A DNA stretch of 64,000 nucleotides, taken from the NCBI RefSeq assembly GCF_003024235.1, contig NZ_KZ679084.1:62001-126000 (forward strand), in the 5' to 3' direction. The DNA is from Arenimonas caeni. GTDB lineage: Bacteria > Pseudomonadota > Gammaproteobacteria > Xanthomonadales > Xanthomonadaceae. Shown here one piece after another: positions 54,225-64,000 of the stretch; the stretch's first letter is position 1, and every line of letters starts with the position of its first letter. Made by a program: the position numbers and the translations under genes. Below the pieces are notes generated by a model. That model ran no database searches, was not told the DNA's origin, and saw only the letters and a program-made list of their open reading frames with translations.

Positions 54225-54500
54225 TCAATCGTCCTCGCCCGCCTCGTCCTCGTCGCCGTGGGCGCTGGCCACCTGGCCGCCACCGGGGCCGACGCGCACA
54301 TTGCGGGCCGGGACGACGGTGGAGATCGCGTGCTTGTAGACCATCTGGCTGACGGTGTTGCGCAGCAGGACGACGAACTGGTCGAAGCTTTCGATGGTGC
54401 CCTGCAGCTTGATGCCGTTGACCAGGTAGATGGACACGGGGATGCGTTCGCGACGCAGGGCGTTCAGGAAGGGATCCTGGAGGGACTGGCCTTTGGACAT
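54225..54500 (-). CDS. hfq: RNA chaperone Hfq
   Basis: Sm-like hexameric RNA chaperone for small RNAs. It has 91 residues. Sm1 ([20 protein letters not shown]) and Sm2 (VYKHAIST) are intact; the opening [22 protein letters not shown] is canonical. The acidic C-tail [10 protein letters not shown] is usual. It lies between miaA and hflX, in the conserved order miaA-hfq-hflX. Confidence 0.98.
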   Translation of the reverse strand: MSKGQSLQDPFLNALRRERIPVSIYLVNGIKLQGTIESFDQFVVLLRNTVSQMVYKHAISTVVPARNVRVGPGGGQVASAHGDEDEAGEDD

Positions 54501-54590
54501 GCTGTGGACTCCGTCTTCTTATTGTGGCGCGCCAGCGTGGCGCGGTTTGCGGCCAATGGGTCCGGGCCGCGAAGGGGGCCAGTCTAGCAG

Positions 54591-55538
54591 CTAGGCCGCA
54601 GACGGGCGGGCGGTGAAATCCGCCAGCGCCCGCTCCAGCCCGGCCCGCTCGCTGGTCGGGTCGAACCACAGCGCCTCCGGCCGGGCCCGCAGCCAGGTGA
54701 GCTGGCGCTTGGCCAGCTGCCGGGTGGCGGCGATGGCCTGCTCCCTGAACGTGGTGGCGTCGGTGTGGCCATCAAGGTGGGCCCAGGCCTGGCGGTAGCC
54801 GACCGCACGCATCGAGGGCAGGTCCGGGTGCAGGCGCGGGTCGGCCCGCAGCCGGCGCACCTCGTCCAGGAAACCCTCGGCCAGCATCTGGTCGAAGCGG
54901 CGGGCGATGCGTTCGTGCAGCACGGCGCGGTCGGCCGGCGCCAGCACCAGGCGCAGCACCCGGAACGGGAAGCGGCGCGGCGCGGCGGCCTGCTGCCACT
55001 CGCTGATGGGCCGGCCGCTCAGTCGCCAGACCTCCAGCGCGCGGGTGATGCGCTGGCTGTCGCCGGGCTTGATGCGCTGGCCAGCGGCCGGGTCCACCGC
55101 CGCCAGCTCGGCGTGCAGGGCCGGCCAGCCGCGTTCGGCGGCCTCGGCGGCGATGGCGGCGCGGATGCCCGGGTCGGCCTCGGGCAGTTCCGACAGCCCC
55201 TCGAGCAGCGCCGAGAAATACAGGCCGGTGCCGCCCACCAGCAGCGGCACCCGGCCGCGCGCCGCCAGCGCCTGCATCGGCGGCAGGGCCTCGCGGGCGA
55301 AGTCGGCGGCCGAGAACACCTCGTGCGGGTCGCGCACGTCCACCAGGTGGTGGCGCACGCGCGCCAGCGTGGCGCGGTCGGGCTTGGCCGCGCCGATGTC
55401 CAGGCCGCGGTAGACCAGGGCCGAGTCGACGCTCACCACCTCGGTATCCAGCGCCTGCGCCCAGTCGAGCGCGAGCGCGGTCTTGCCCGAGGCCGTCGGG
55501 CCCATGAGCGCGATGGCCAGGGGGCGGGAATCGCGCAT
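54591..55538 (-). CDS. miaA: tRNA dimethylallyltransferase
   Basis: Adds a dimethylallyl group to A37 of tRNAs reading UNN codons. It has 315 residues from ATG at 55538. The P-loop [13 protein letters not shown] is near residues 11-23, followed by [19 protein letters not shown] and [14 protein letters not shown]. It begins 2 bp after the putP-type gene, so may be transcribed with it; hfq follows 90 bp on. Confidence 0.96.
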   Translation of the reverse strand: MRDSRPLAIALMGPTASGKTALALDWAQALDTEVVSVDSALVYRGLDIGAAKPDRATLARVRHHLVDVRDPHEVFSAADFAREALPPMQALAARGRVPLLVGGTGLYFSALLEGLSELPEADPGIRAAIAAEAAERGWPALHAELAAVDPAAGQRIKPGDSQRITRALEVWRLSGRPISEWQQAAAPRRFPFRVLRLVLAPADRAVLHERIARRFDQMLAEGFLDEVRRLRADPRLHPDLPSMRAVGYRQAWAHLDGHTDATTFREQAIAATRQLAKRQLTWLRARPEALWFDPTSERAGLERALADFTARPSAA

Positions 55539-55540
55539 GC

Positions 55541-57037
55541 TCAGTCCCGGCTGCGGCGCAGTTCGTCCTGCACGTGCTGGTACAGGCCGCGCATGGCCGG
55601 CGACGGCGGCGCGCCCAGTCGGCTGAAGACCAGCACGGCCACGGTCGCCAGCGCCACGCCGGGCACCATTTCGTACAGGCCGGTGGATTCGGCGAACAGT
55701 TCCTTCCAGGCGATCACCGTGGCGGCGCCCGTGACCATGCCGGCCAGCGCACCGTTGCGGGTCATGCCGCCCCAGAACAGCGACAGCACCACCACCGGGC
55801 CGAAGGCCGCGCCAAAGCCCGCCCAGGCATAGCTGACCAGGCCCAGCACGCGGCTGTCGGGGTCGGCGGCCAGCCAGATGGCCAGCAGCGCCACCGCCAG
55901 CACCGCCATCCGGCCGACCCAGACCAGCTCGCGCTGGCCGGCCCGCGGGCGCAGGAAGCCCTTGTAGAAGTCCTCGGTGAGGGCGCTCGAACACACCAGC
56001 AGCTGGCAGCTGAGCGTGCTCATCACCGCGGCCAGGATCGCCGAGAGCAGCACGCCCGCGACCCAGGGGTTGAACAGGTGCGTGGCCAGTTCGATGAACA
56101 CCCTCTCCGGGTTGGCCTCGACCGGCCCGGCCAGTTCCGGATGGGCGCGGAAGTGCGCGATGCCGAAAAAGCCCACGGCCACGGCGCCGGCCAGGCACAG
56201 CACCATCCAGATCATGCCGATGCGGCGCGCCGCCGGGATCGAGCGCACGGAGTCGGCGGCCATGAAGCGCGCCAGGATGTGCGGCTGGCCGACGTAGCCC
56301 AGGCCCCAGGCCAGCAGCGAGATGATGCCCACCACCGTCGTGCCCCTGAACATGTCCAGCCGCGCCGGGTCCACCTGCTCCACCAGCGCCACCGCCTCGG
56401 CCGGGCCGCCCAGGCCGAGGATGACGAACACCGGGGTGATGATCAGGGCGAAGATCATCAGCGTGGCCTGCACGGTGTCGGTCCAGCTCACCGCCAGGAA
56501 GCCGCCGATGAAGGTGTAGGCGATGGTCGCCGCGGCGCCGAACCACATGGCCTGGGCGTAGGGGATGGCGAACACCGATTCGAACAGGCGCGCGCCGGCG
56601 ACGATGCCCGAGGCGCAGTAGACGGCGAAGAACACCAGGATCACCAGCGCCGAAAACACCCGCAGCAGTTTGTTGCGGTCCTCGAAGCGCTGGTTGAAAT
56701 AGTCCGGCAGGGTCAGCGCGTTCTGGCTGCGCTCGGTGTACAGGCGCAGCGGCGCGGCCACGAAGCGCCAGTTCGCCCAGGCGCCGATCACCAGGCCGAC
56801 GGCGATCCAGGCCTCGGACAGGCCCGAGAGGTAGAGCGCGCCGGGCAGGCCCAGCAGCAGCCAGCCGCTCATGTCCGAGGCGCCGGCGCTGAGCGCGGTG
56901 ACGTAGGGGCCGAGCGAGCGGCCGCCAAGGATGTAGTCGTCGAAGCTGCGCGTGTAATACCAGGCCGCAAGGCCGATGCCGACCATGCCCAGGATGTAGA
57001 CGGCGAAGGTGATGTGCAGCGGGGAAAACTCGCTCAT
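55541..57037 (-). CDS. putP: Sodium/proline symporter, SSS family
   Basis: Na+-coupled proline importer, 498 residues, about 13 helices. Hallmarks: [25 protein letters not shown] and the sodium-site motif [16 protein letters not shown]. The start is ATG at 57037 ([14 protein letters not shown]); the longer in-frame start at 57115 adds a charged stretch absent in the family. It is separated from miaA by 2 bp. Confidence 0.92.
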   Translation of the reverse strand: MSEFSPLHITFAVYILGMVGIGLAAWYYTRSFDDYILGGRSLGPYVTALSAGASDMSGWLLLGLPGALYLSGLSEAWIAVGLVIGAWANWRFVAAPLRLYTERSQNALTLPDYFNQRFEDRNKLLRVFSALVILVFFAVYCASGIVAGARLFESVFAIPYAQAMWFGAAATIAYTFIGGFLAVSWTDTVQATLMIFALIITPVFVILGLGGPAEAVALVEQVDPARLDMFRGTTVVGIISLLAWGLGYVGQPHILARFMAADSVRSIPAARRIGMIWMVLCLAGAVAVGFFGIAHFRAHPELAGPVEANPERVFIELATHLFNPWVAGVLLSAILAAVMSTLSCQLLVCSSALTEDFYKGFLRPRAGQRELVWVGRMAVLAVALLAIWLAADPDSRVLGLVSYAWAGFGAAFGPVVVLSLFWGGMTRNGALAGMVTGAATVIAWKELFAESTGLYEMVPGVALATVAVLVFSRLGAPPSPAMRGLYQHVQDELRRSRD

Positions 57038-57337
57038 GGCGTGCGGGGCCGGTTCCTGGGGCCGGGCAAGCTTAGCGCGAACGCGTGCCGGGCCGGAGGC
57101 GCCGTCGCCGGTCATCCACAGGGCCTGTGGATAGCCGTCGGGAAATCCTTGTGGGCAGAACCACGACAGCGCGGCGCGGCGCGGGTTGCAGCAAGATTGG
57201 CGAATTTCTGACCAGGCGACCGGGGATTTCCACAGCGCCTGTGGACAAGCCTGGGAGAAGCCATGTGGATGGAATCGGCAGCGCCAGTCAGGGCGCGGCC
57301 TGCAGCCATCGTGGCCAATTCGTGACCAGTGGCCGGC
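57038..57337. other. putP-folP intergenic region with a duplicated, DnaA-box-like segment
   Basis: 300 bp without a gene. It contains two diverged copies, 114 bp apart, of a unit: CCACAGnGCCTGTGGA palindrome (57116 and 57230), TGTGG tract, GCAGC, then AATT and TGACCAG (57209 and 57323). Five sites resemble DnaA boxes (TCATCCACA, TGTGGATAG, TTTCCACAG, TGTGGACAA, TGTGGATGG). The distance between the copies is constant at both ends. Confidence 0.6.
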
Positions 57338-58237
57338 TCAGTCGTCGTCGGGCCAGCGGATCCCGGCGGCCGCCGACGGCGCCGGTTTCGGCGCCGGCTG
57401 GGCCGCCACGGCCGCCCAGACCTTGAGCGCATCGACCGTGGCCGCCACGTCGTGCACGCGCAGGATGCGCGCGCCATACTCGGCGGCGAGCACGGCCGCA
57501 GCCACCGAGGCGTGCAGGCGCCCGCCGACCTCCCGGCCGGTGATTTCGCCCAGGCTGCGCTTGCGGCTCAGGCCGGCCAGCAGGGGCAGGCCCAGGTCGA
57601 GCAGGCGCGACTGCTGGCGCAGCAGCAGCAGGTTGTGGGCGGTGGTCTTGCCGAAGCCGTAGCCGGGGTCGAGCACGATGCGCTTTTTCGGGATGCCGGA
57701 CATCTCGCAGGCGAAGATGCGTTCGGCCAGGAAACGGTGCACCTCGCCCACCAGGTCGTCGTAGACCGGCGCCTCCTGCATCGAGCGCGGCTCGCCCTGC
57801 ATGTGCATCAGCACCACCGGCACGCCGGCGGCGGCCGCCGCGTCGAGCGCGCCCTCGCGGCGCAGGGCATGGACGTCGTTGATCATCCCGGCGCCGGCGG
57901 CCACCGCCGCGCGCATCACCCCGGGCTTGGAGGTGTCGACCGAGATCGGCAGCGAGGTTTCCTTCGCCAGCCGCTCGATGACCGGGACGACCCGGCGCAA
58001 TTCCTCCTCCTCGCCGACCTCGCCGGCACCGGGGCGGGTGGACTCACCACCGACGTCGAGGATGTCGGCGCCCTCCTCCGCCAGCCGCAGGCCGTGGGCC
58101 ACCGCGGCCTCGACGGTGTCGTGGGCGCCGCCGTCGGAGAAGGAATCGGGCGTGACGTTGACGATGCCCATCACGCGCGGCACGTCGAGCCTGACGATGC
58201 GGCCGACGCAGTCGAGCTGGGGGATGGTGTCGAACAT
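57338..58237 (-). CDS. folP: Dihydropteroate synthase
   Basis: Condenses p-aminobenzoate with the pterin diphosphate in folate synthesis; sulfonamide target. It has 299 residues from ATG at 58237 (GGAGG at 58243-58247). Motifs: GIVNVTPDSFSDGG, DVGGESTRPGA, and VLDPGYGFGKT. The last 30 residues are a Pro/Ala-rich tail. It follows ftsH, with a perfect palindrome between them. The glmM gene usually behind folP is absent here; putP follows instead. Confidence 0.96.
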   Translation of the reverse strand: MFDTIPQLDCVGRIVRLDVPRVMGIVNVTPDSFSDGGAHDTVEAAVAHGLRLAEEGADILDVGGESTRPGAGEVGEEEELRRVVPVIERLAKETSLPISVDTSKPGVMRAAVAAGAGMINDVHALRREGALDAAAAAGVPVVLMHMQGEPRSMQEAPVYDDLVGEVHRFLAERIFACEMSGIPKKRIVLDPGYGFGKTTAHNLLLLRQQSRLLDLGLPLLAGLSRKRSLGEITGREVGGRLHASVAAAVLAAEYGARILRVHDVAATVDALKVWAAVAAQPAPKPAPSAAAGIRWPDDD

Positions 58238-58255
58238 CAGGGCCTCCAAAAACAA

Positions 58256-58319
58256 TGTAGGAGCGCCTTCAGGCGCGAAGCTTCTGGCTCAAAGCTTCGC
58301 GCCTGAAGGCGCTCCTACA
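58256..58319. repeat. Perfect 28-bp palindrome between ftsH and folP
   Basis: Arms 58256-58283 and 58292-58319 are exact inverted copies around an 8-nt loop. The arm starts TGTAGGAGCGCCTTCAGGCG, a REP family common in pseudomonads and xanthomonads. The core GCGCCTTCAGGCGCG also forms the ends of the element at 25381-25807. It lies 18 bp upstream of the folP start. Confidence 0.88.
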
Positions 58320-58362
58320 CAAGCGAGGCGGGCGCCCTGCGCAAGCGGGGCGCCGGCCAGGC

Positions 58363-60260
<1,898 letters not shown>

Positions 60261-60264
<4 letters not shown>

Positions 60265-60890
60265 TTGGTTCCTCGGCGCTTGCCGGTGGCCAGCGCATAA
60301 ACTTCATTCGAGCGGCGCCGGGACGCCGCGGGCTTGCGGACCACCACCTTGTCGTAGCGGGTCCTGAGGTCCTTGACGTAGGCATCGAAGCCCTCGCCCT
60401 GGAACAGCTTGATCAGGAAGTTCCCGCCCGGCCGGAGGTGCCGGTCGGCGAAATCGCGGGCCAGCTCCGAGAGATACATCGCCCGGGCCTGGTCCACGGT
60501 GTCCACCCCGGACATATTGGGGGCCATGTCGGAAAGCACAAGGTCCACCTGATCGCCACCCAGCAGGGCTTCCAGTTCGGACAATGGCCCGTCCTCTCTG
60601 AAATCGCCGTGAATGAATTCGACCCCGGCGATCGGGGGCATGTCGAGGATGTCCAGGGCCAGGACCCGGCCGCGGTCGCCCAGCTCGCGCCGCACCACCT
60701 GGGACCAGCCGCCGGGGGCGGCGCCGAGGTCAACCACGACCATGCCGGGCTTGAGCAGGCGGTCGCGCTCGATCAGTTCCTCGAGCTTGTAAGCCGCGCG
60801 CGAGCGCATGCCCTCGGCCTGGGCCTTCTTAACGAAGGGGTCGTCGAAGTGTTCCTTGAGCCAGCGTTGGCTGCTTCGGCTGCGGGCCAT
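60261..60890 (-). CDS. rlmE: 23S rRNA (uridine-2'-O)-methyltransferase
   Basis: Methylates U2552 of 23S rRNA. It has 209 residues from ATG at 60890. The SAM motif is [13 protein letters not shown], followed by [14 protein letters not shown] and the catalytic tetrad Lys in [10 protein letters not shown]. It is divergent from yhbY and overlaps ftsH by 4 bp, the usual rlmE-ftsH operon. Confidence 0.97.
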
Positions 60891-60956
60891 GGGCAGGGGA
60901 TCGGGGGATTGGCCGCCATGATACCCTAGCGCCCCTTCCCGACCCGCCCGGATCCC

Positions 60957-61262
60957 ATGGCCGCCGCCCTCAGCAACAACCAGAAGCGTTACCTGCGCGG
61001 CCTGGCGCACGACCTCAAGGCCGTGCTCATCGTCGGCGCCAAGGGCATCACCGATCCGCTGGTGGCCGAGGCCGGCCTGGTGCTCGAGCAGCACGAGCTG
61101 GTGAAGGTGAAGGTCCACGCCGGCGACCGCGAGGAGCGCGACGCCTGGGTAGCGGAGCTGTGCGAGCGCACCGGCGCCGCCCTGGTCACCCGCATCGGCA
61201 ACGTGGCGGTGCTCTACCGCCGCAGCGCCGACAAGCCGATGATCGTTCTGCCCAAGGGCTGA
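60957..61262 (+). CDS. yhbY: Ribosome assembly RNA-binding protein YhbY
   Basis: CRM-domain protein associated with 50S assembly. It has 101 residues, with [20 protein letters not shown], the GxxG loop VGAKGIT, and [11 protein letters not shown]. It is divergent from rlmE (66 bp between starts), a conserved arrangement, and is followed after 12 bp by the Mth938-domain gene. Confidence 0.95.
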   Translation: MAAALSNNQKRYLRGLAHDLKAVLIVGAKGITDPLVAEAGLVLEQHELVKVKVHAGDREERDAWVAELCERTGAALVTRIGNVAVLYRRSADKPMIVLPKG

Positions 61263-61274
61263 CGGCGCGGCGGC

Positions 61275-61649
61275 ATGCAGCTCTTCCAGGAAAACCCGGA
61301 TTTCGCCTACGTGCTGCGTGGCGCGGGCCCGGAAGGCGTGCGCGTGAACCAGCAACTGCTCACCGCCAGCTTCGTGCTCTCGCCCAACCAGCTGGTGGAA
61401 GCCTGGCGCCCGGCCTCCGTGGAAACCCTGGCCCCCGAAGACATGGACGCCGTGCTGGCGCTCAACCCGGCCGTGGTGCTGCTCGGCACCGGCCCGCGCC
61501 AGCGCTTCCCGGCCCCGGCCGTGATGGCCGCCCTGCTCACCCGCGGCATCGGCATGGAAGTGATGGACAGCGCCGCCGCGGCGCGCACCTTCAATGTCCT
61601 GGCCACCGAAGGCCGCGCCGTCGTCGCCGCCTTCCTCGTACCCGGCTGA
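61275..61649 (+). CDS. Mth938/NDUFAF3-domain protein
   Basis: A 124-residue protein of the Mth938-like (NDUFAF3) family: [13 protein letters not shown], then [13 protein letters not shown] and [25 protein letters not shown]. The family is linked to respiratory complex I assembly in mitochondria, but the bacterial role is unknown. It is 12 bp after yhbY. Confidence 0.88.
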   Translation: MQLFQENPDFAYVLRGAGPEGVRVNQQLLTASFVLSPNQLVEAWRPASVETLAPEDMDAVLALNPAVVLLGTGPRQRFPAPAVMAALLTRGIGMEVMDSAAAARTFNVLATEGRAVVAAFLVPG

Positions 61650-61652
61650 CCC

Positions 61653-61682
61653 TGCAGGAGGGCCTGGAGGCCCTCCCACAGG
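61653..61682. terminator. Hairpin between the Mth938-domain gene and nlpD
   Basis: GGAGGGCC/GGCCCTCC inverted repeat (about 61658-61675) between converging genes, related in style to the TGTAGGAG...TCCTACA palindromes; it can serve as a two-way terminator. Confidence 0.6.
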
Positions 61683-61684
61683 GG

Positions 61685-62521
61685 TCAGCGGGCGGGGAGG
61701 ACCTGCAGGGGGTCGACGGGCTTGCCGTTGCGGCGCACTTCGAAGTGCAGCATGTCGCGGCTGGTGCCGGTGCGGCCGAGTTCGGCGATCTGCTGGCCGC
61801 CCTTGACGCTGGCGCCCTCGCCCACCAGCCGGCGGCGGTTGTGCGCGTAGGCCGACAGCCACTCGTCGCTGTGCTTGACGATGATCAGCTCGCCGTAGCC
61901 CACCAGGCCGGCACCCGAATAGACCACCACGCCGTCGGCGGCGGCCAGCACCGGGTCGCCGGCGCTGCCGGCGATGTCCAGGCCCTGGCGCTTGGGGTCG
62001 CCGGCGACGAAGCGGCCGATGATCTGGCCGTTGGCCGGCCAGCGCCAGGCGCCGGCGATGCCGCTGGTGGCCGGCGGCGTCGGCGGCGGCGGCGTCGTGG
62101 CGCGGCCGGGCGTCGTGGCCGGCGTCGTGGCCGCAGGACGGGCCGGGGGTGTCGTCGCGGGCGTGCCGGACGGCGTCGGTGCCGGTCGCGCCGGGGGCAT
62201 GCCGGTGACGCTGCCGCCGCTGGTGGCGGCGACCCGCTGGCCGCCGCGCAGCTTCAGGCGCTGCCCCGGGTAGATCGTGTAGGGCGCGCGGATGCCGTTC
62301 CAGCCGGCCACCTCGCGGTAGTCCAGGCCGTGCCGGAAGGCGATGCCGTAGAGGGTGTCGCCCCGCCGCACCACGTAGCTGCCGTCGCGCGGCACTTCCA
62401 CGCTGGCCGGGCGCGGCGCCGGGCGGGCGCCCTCGCGCTTGACCACGCGCGAATGCCCGCAGGCGGCCACCAGGGCAAGTAGCAGCACGGCGACGCCGGC
62501 GCGGGTGAACCAGGCCTTCAT
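61685..62521 (-). CDS. nlpD: LysM/M23 murein-hydrolase activator NlpD
   Basis: Outer-membrane lipoprotein that activates cell-division amidases. It has 278 residues. The lipobox is LVAACGHS; LysM is [24 protein letters not shown] Pro/Thr/Ala-rich linker leads to the M23 domain ([16 protein letters not shown]...[19 protein letters not shown]). Metal-binding His residues are replaced as in NlpD, so an activator rather than an enzyme. The ATG at 62521 shares its A with the pcm stop (TGATG). Confidence 0.93.
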   Translation of the reverse strand: MKAWFTRAGVAVLLLALVAACGHSRVVKREGARPAPRPASVEVPRDGSYVVRRGDTLYGIAFRHGLDYREVAGWNGIRAPYTIYPGQRLKLRGGQRVAATSGGSVTGMPPARPAPTPSGTPATTPPARPAATTPATTPGRATTPPPPTPPATSGIAGAWRWPANGQIIGRFVAGDPKRQGLDIAGSAGDPVLAAADGVVVYSGAGLVGYGELIIVKHSDEWLSAYAHNRRRLVGEGASVKGGQQIAELGRTGTSRDMLHFEVRRNGKPVDPLQVLPAR

Positions 62522-63198
62522 CACAGCGTTCCCGGCAGCAGCGGCACGAAGACGACGGCGCCCAGGTCTTCCTGCAAGAACTGGCCGTCCAGGCGCCGGA
62601 TGCGCAGCAGGCGCTGGCCCGAAGGGCCGCCGACCGGGGCCACGAGCGTGCCGCCCTCCTCGAGCTGGGCGAGCAGGGCCGGCTCGATCGCCGCCGCGCC
62701 GGCGGTGACGATGATGCCGCCGAAGGGCGCGTACTCGGGCCAGCCGGCGCGACCGTCGTCGTGGCGGGTGCGCACGTTCAGACCCTGGTGCCGGAAGCGG
62801 CGGCGGGCGATGCGCAGCAGTTCCTCGATGCGCTCGACGCTGTAGGTTTCCAGCCCCAGCGTGGCCAGCACCGAAGCCTGGTAGCCCGAGCCGGTGCCGA
62901 CTTCGAGCACCCGGGCCGGCAGGCCATGTTCAACCAGCGCCTCGGTCATGCGCGCCACCACCCAGGGCTGGGAGATGGTCTGGCCGTTGCCGATCGGCAG
63001 CGCGGTGTCCTCGTAGGCACGGCTGGCCAGGGCCTCGTCGATGAACAGGTGCCGCGGCACGGTGCGCATGGCGGTGAGCACGCGCTCGTCGACGATGCCG
63101 CCTTCCTTGCGCAGCCGCTCGACCATGCGGTCGCGGGCGCGCTGCGAGGTCATGCCCAGGCCCTTGGCCTCGGGCTGTATCCGGTAACGGGGCATCAT
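62521..63198 (-). CDS. pcm: Protein-L-isoaspartate O-methyltransferase
   Basis: Repairs isoaspartate in ageing proteins. It has 225 residues. SAM-binding motif: [18 protein letters not shown], with the active-site loop [15 protein letters not shown]. The start ATG at 63198 overlaps the surE stop by 4 bp (a second ATG follows at 63195). Middle gene of surE-pcm-nlpD. Confidence 0.96.
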   Translation of the reverse strand: MMPRYRIQPEAKGLGMTSQRARDRMVERLRKEGGIVDERVLTAMRTVPRHLFIDEALASRAYEDTALPIGNGQTISQPWVVARMTEALVEHGLPARVLEVGTGSGYQASVLATLGLETYSVERIEELLRIARRRFRHQGLNVRTRHDDGRAGWPEYAPFGGIIVTAGAAAIEPALLAQLEEGGTLVAPVGGPSGQRLLRIRRLDGQFLQEDLGAVVFVPLLPGTL

Positions 63199-63974
63199 GG
63201 CTTGGCTTTCATTCCTTCGCCCAGGCCGCCGACCCAGCTGGCGACCTTGTCCAGCGCCTGGTAGCGCGTGAGGTCGACGTGGATGGGCGTGATCGAAACG
63301 CAGCCGGTGCGCACCGCGTGGAAGTCGGTGCCCGGGCCGGCGTCCTGCTCCGGACCGGCCGGGCCGATCCACCACATCGGCCGGCCGCGCGGGTCGAACT
63401 GCTCGATGCAGGGCTCGGCGCGGTGGCGATGGCCCAGGCGCGTGACTTCGTAGCCGCGCAGCTCGTCCCAGGGCAGGTCGGGCACGTTGACGTTGAGGAT
63501 GGTGTCGGCCGGCAGCGGGTCGACCAGCAGGCGCGCGGTGATCTCGAGCGCGGCGCGGGCGGCGGTGTCGTAGTGGCGGCCGGAATGCTCGTCGGTGACC
63601 AGGGACATCGCGATCGCCGGATGGCCCAGGAACCGGCCTTCCATCGCCGCGGCCACGGTGCCCGAATAGATGACGTCGTCGCCGAGGTTGGCGGCGGTGT
63701 TGATGCCCGAGAGCACGATGTCCGGGTCGCGCTCGAGCAGGCCGGTCAGCGCCAGGTGCACGCAGTCGGTGGGCGTGCCGGCCACGCGCCAGACCCGCTC
63801 GCCCAGCGACTTGACCCGGATCGGCCGGTCGAGCGTGAGGGAATTGCTGGCCCCGGAACGGTCGCGGTCGGGCGCGACCACCGTCACCTCGTGGCCGGCG
63901 GCGCGCAGCGCCTCGGCCAGGACGCGGATGCCGGGGGCCTCCACGCCATCGTCATTGCTTACCAGTACGCGCAT
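63195..63974 (-). CDS. surE: 5'/3'-nucleotidase SurE
   Basis: Metal-dependent nucleoside-monophosphate phosphatase. It has 259 residues, opening [17 protein letters not shown] with the metal-site Asp pair, then [14 protein letters not shown]. First gene of the surE-pcm-nlpD group; 26 bp remain upstream in the window. Confidence 0.97.
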   Translation of the reverse strand: MRVLVSNDDGVEAPGIRVLAEALRAAGHEVTVVAPDRDRSGASNSLTLDRPIRVKSLGERVWRVAGTPTDCVHLALTGLLERDPDIVLSGINTAANLGDDVIYSGTVAAAMEGRFLGHPAIAMSLVTDEHSGRHYDTAARAALEITARLLVDPLPADTILNVNVPDLPWDELRGYEVTRLGHRHRAEPCIEQFDPRGRPMWWIGPAGPEQDAGPGTDFHAVRTGCVSITPIHVDLTRYQALDKVASWVGGLGEGMKAKP

Positions 63975-64000
63975 CAGGGATCTCGCGGGAAGGACCCCAT

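Noticed and set aside
57100-57340. Chromosomal origin oriC
   Set aside because: Boxes are imperfect, the region is not AT-rich, and dnaA, dnaN and rpmH are absent.
62040-62210. Possible tandem repeat in nlpD
   Set aside because: A Pro/Thr/Ala-rich linker with ordinary low complexity, usual between LysM and M23 domains.

Overview
The window is high-GC, densely coded chromosomal DNA from a gammaproteobacterium, most likely a Xanthomonadaceae/Lysobacteraceae member. The evidence is the conserved blocks (ribF-murJ | rpsT, rplU-rpmA-obgE, hfq-hflX-hflK-hflC-DUF2065-purA, rnr-rlmB, surE-pcm-nlpD, rlmE-ftsH-folP), a tRNA-Leu(CAG) beside rnr, and REP-like hairpins between genes. The species cannot be named from sequence alone.

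Layout. 1-8,310: ribF (cut by the window edge), murJ, rpsT, the L21/L27/Obg cluster, and uvrA with a coupled thioesterase. 8,324-14,782: small housekeeping genes, namely a PCuAC copper chaperone, a DUF4139 protein, a crotonase, a lipoprotein, the FKBP isomerase, the DUF1289-NUDIX-SseA operon and an enoyl-CoA hydratase. 14,797-19,280: rnfC-D-G-E-nth, without rnfA or rnfB. 19,359-25,363: the phosphate module, a phosphate-type porin divergent from pstS-pstC-pstA-pstB-phoU, with Pho-box-like repeats facing both ways. 25,381-26,110: a 427-bp palindrome-rich non-coding element, then a tandem glycine riboswitch ahead of gcvP. 28,966-34,892: a metal and metalloid stress block: chrA, arsR-GAPDH-arsJ (arsenate export as an organoarsenical), and an HvfA/B/C (bufferin-type) operon that makes a modified copper-binding peptide. 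34,916-40,679: rnt, cysK, a DUF1036 protein, a small membrane protein, rlmB and rnr.

40,873-46,990 is a small integrated element in the 3' end of tRNA-Leu(CAG). It is bounded by an identical 18-bp direct repeat spaced exactly 6,100 bp. It carries a large tyrosine integrase, an HUH/Rep-like protein, a coupled three-gene operon (serine recombinase, unknown protein, phosphatase-fold protein without its catalytic residues) and an exported Sel1-repeat protein. It is visibly more AT-rich than its surroundings.

47,085-63,974: a TPR-sulfotransferase, purA, hflC/hflK/hflX/hfq, miaA, a PutP-type symporter, folP, ftsH, rlmE, yhbY, a Mth938-domain protein, nlpD, pcm and surE.

The most interesting signals are: (1) the compact tRNA-Leu element with its HUH protein and pseudo-phosphatase operon; (2) a bufferin precursor with 12 EGKCG motifs built on a 60-bp tandem repeat; (3) a REP-like hairpin that encodes the last residues of ArsR, including a third C-terminal cysteine, and abuts the next start codon; (4) nested palindromes and a duplicated DnaA-box-like intergenic region.
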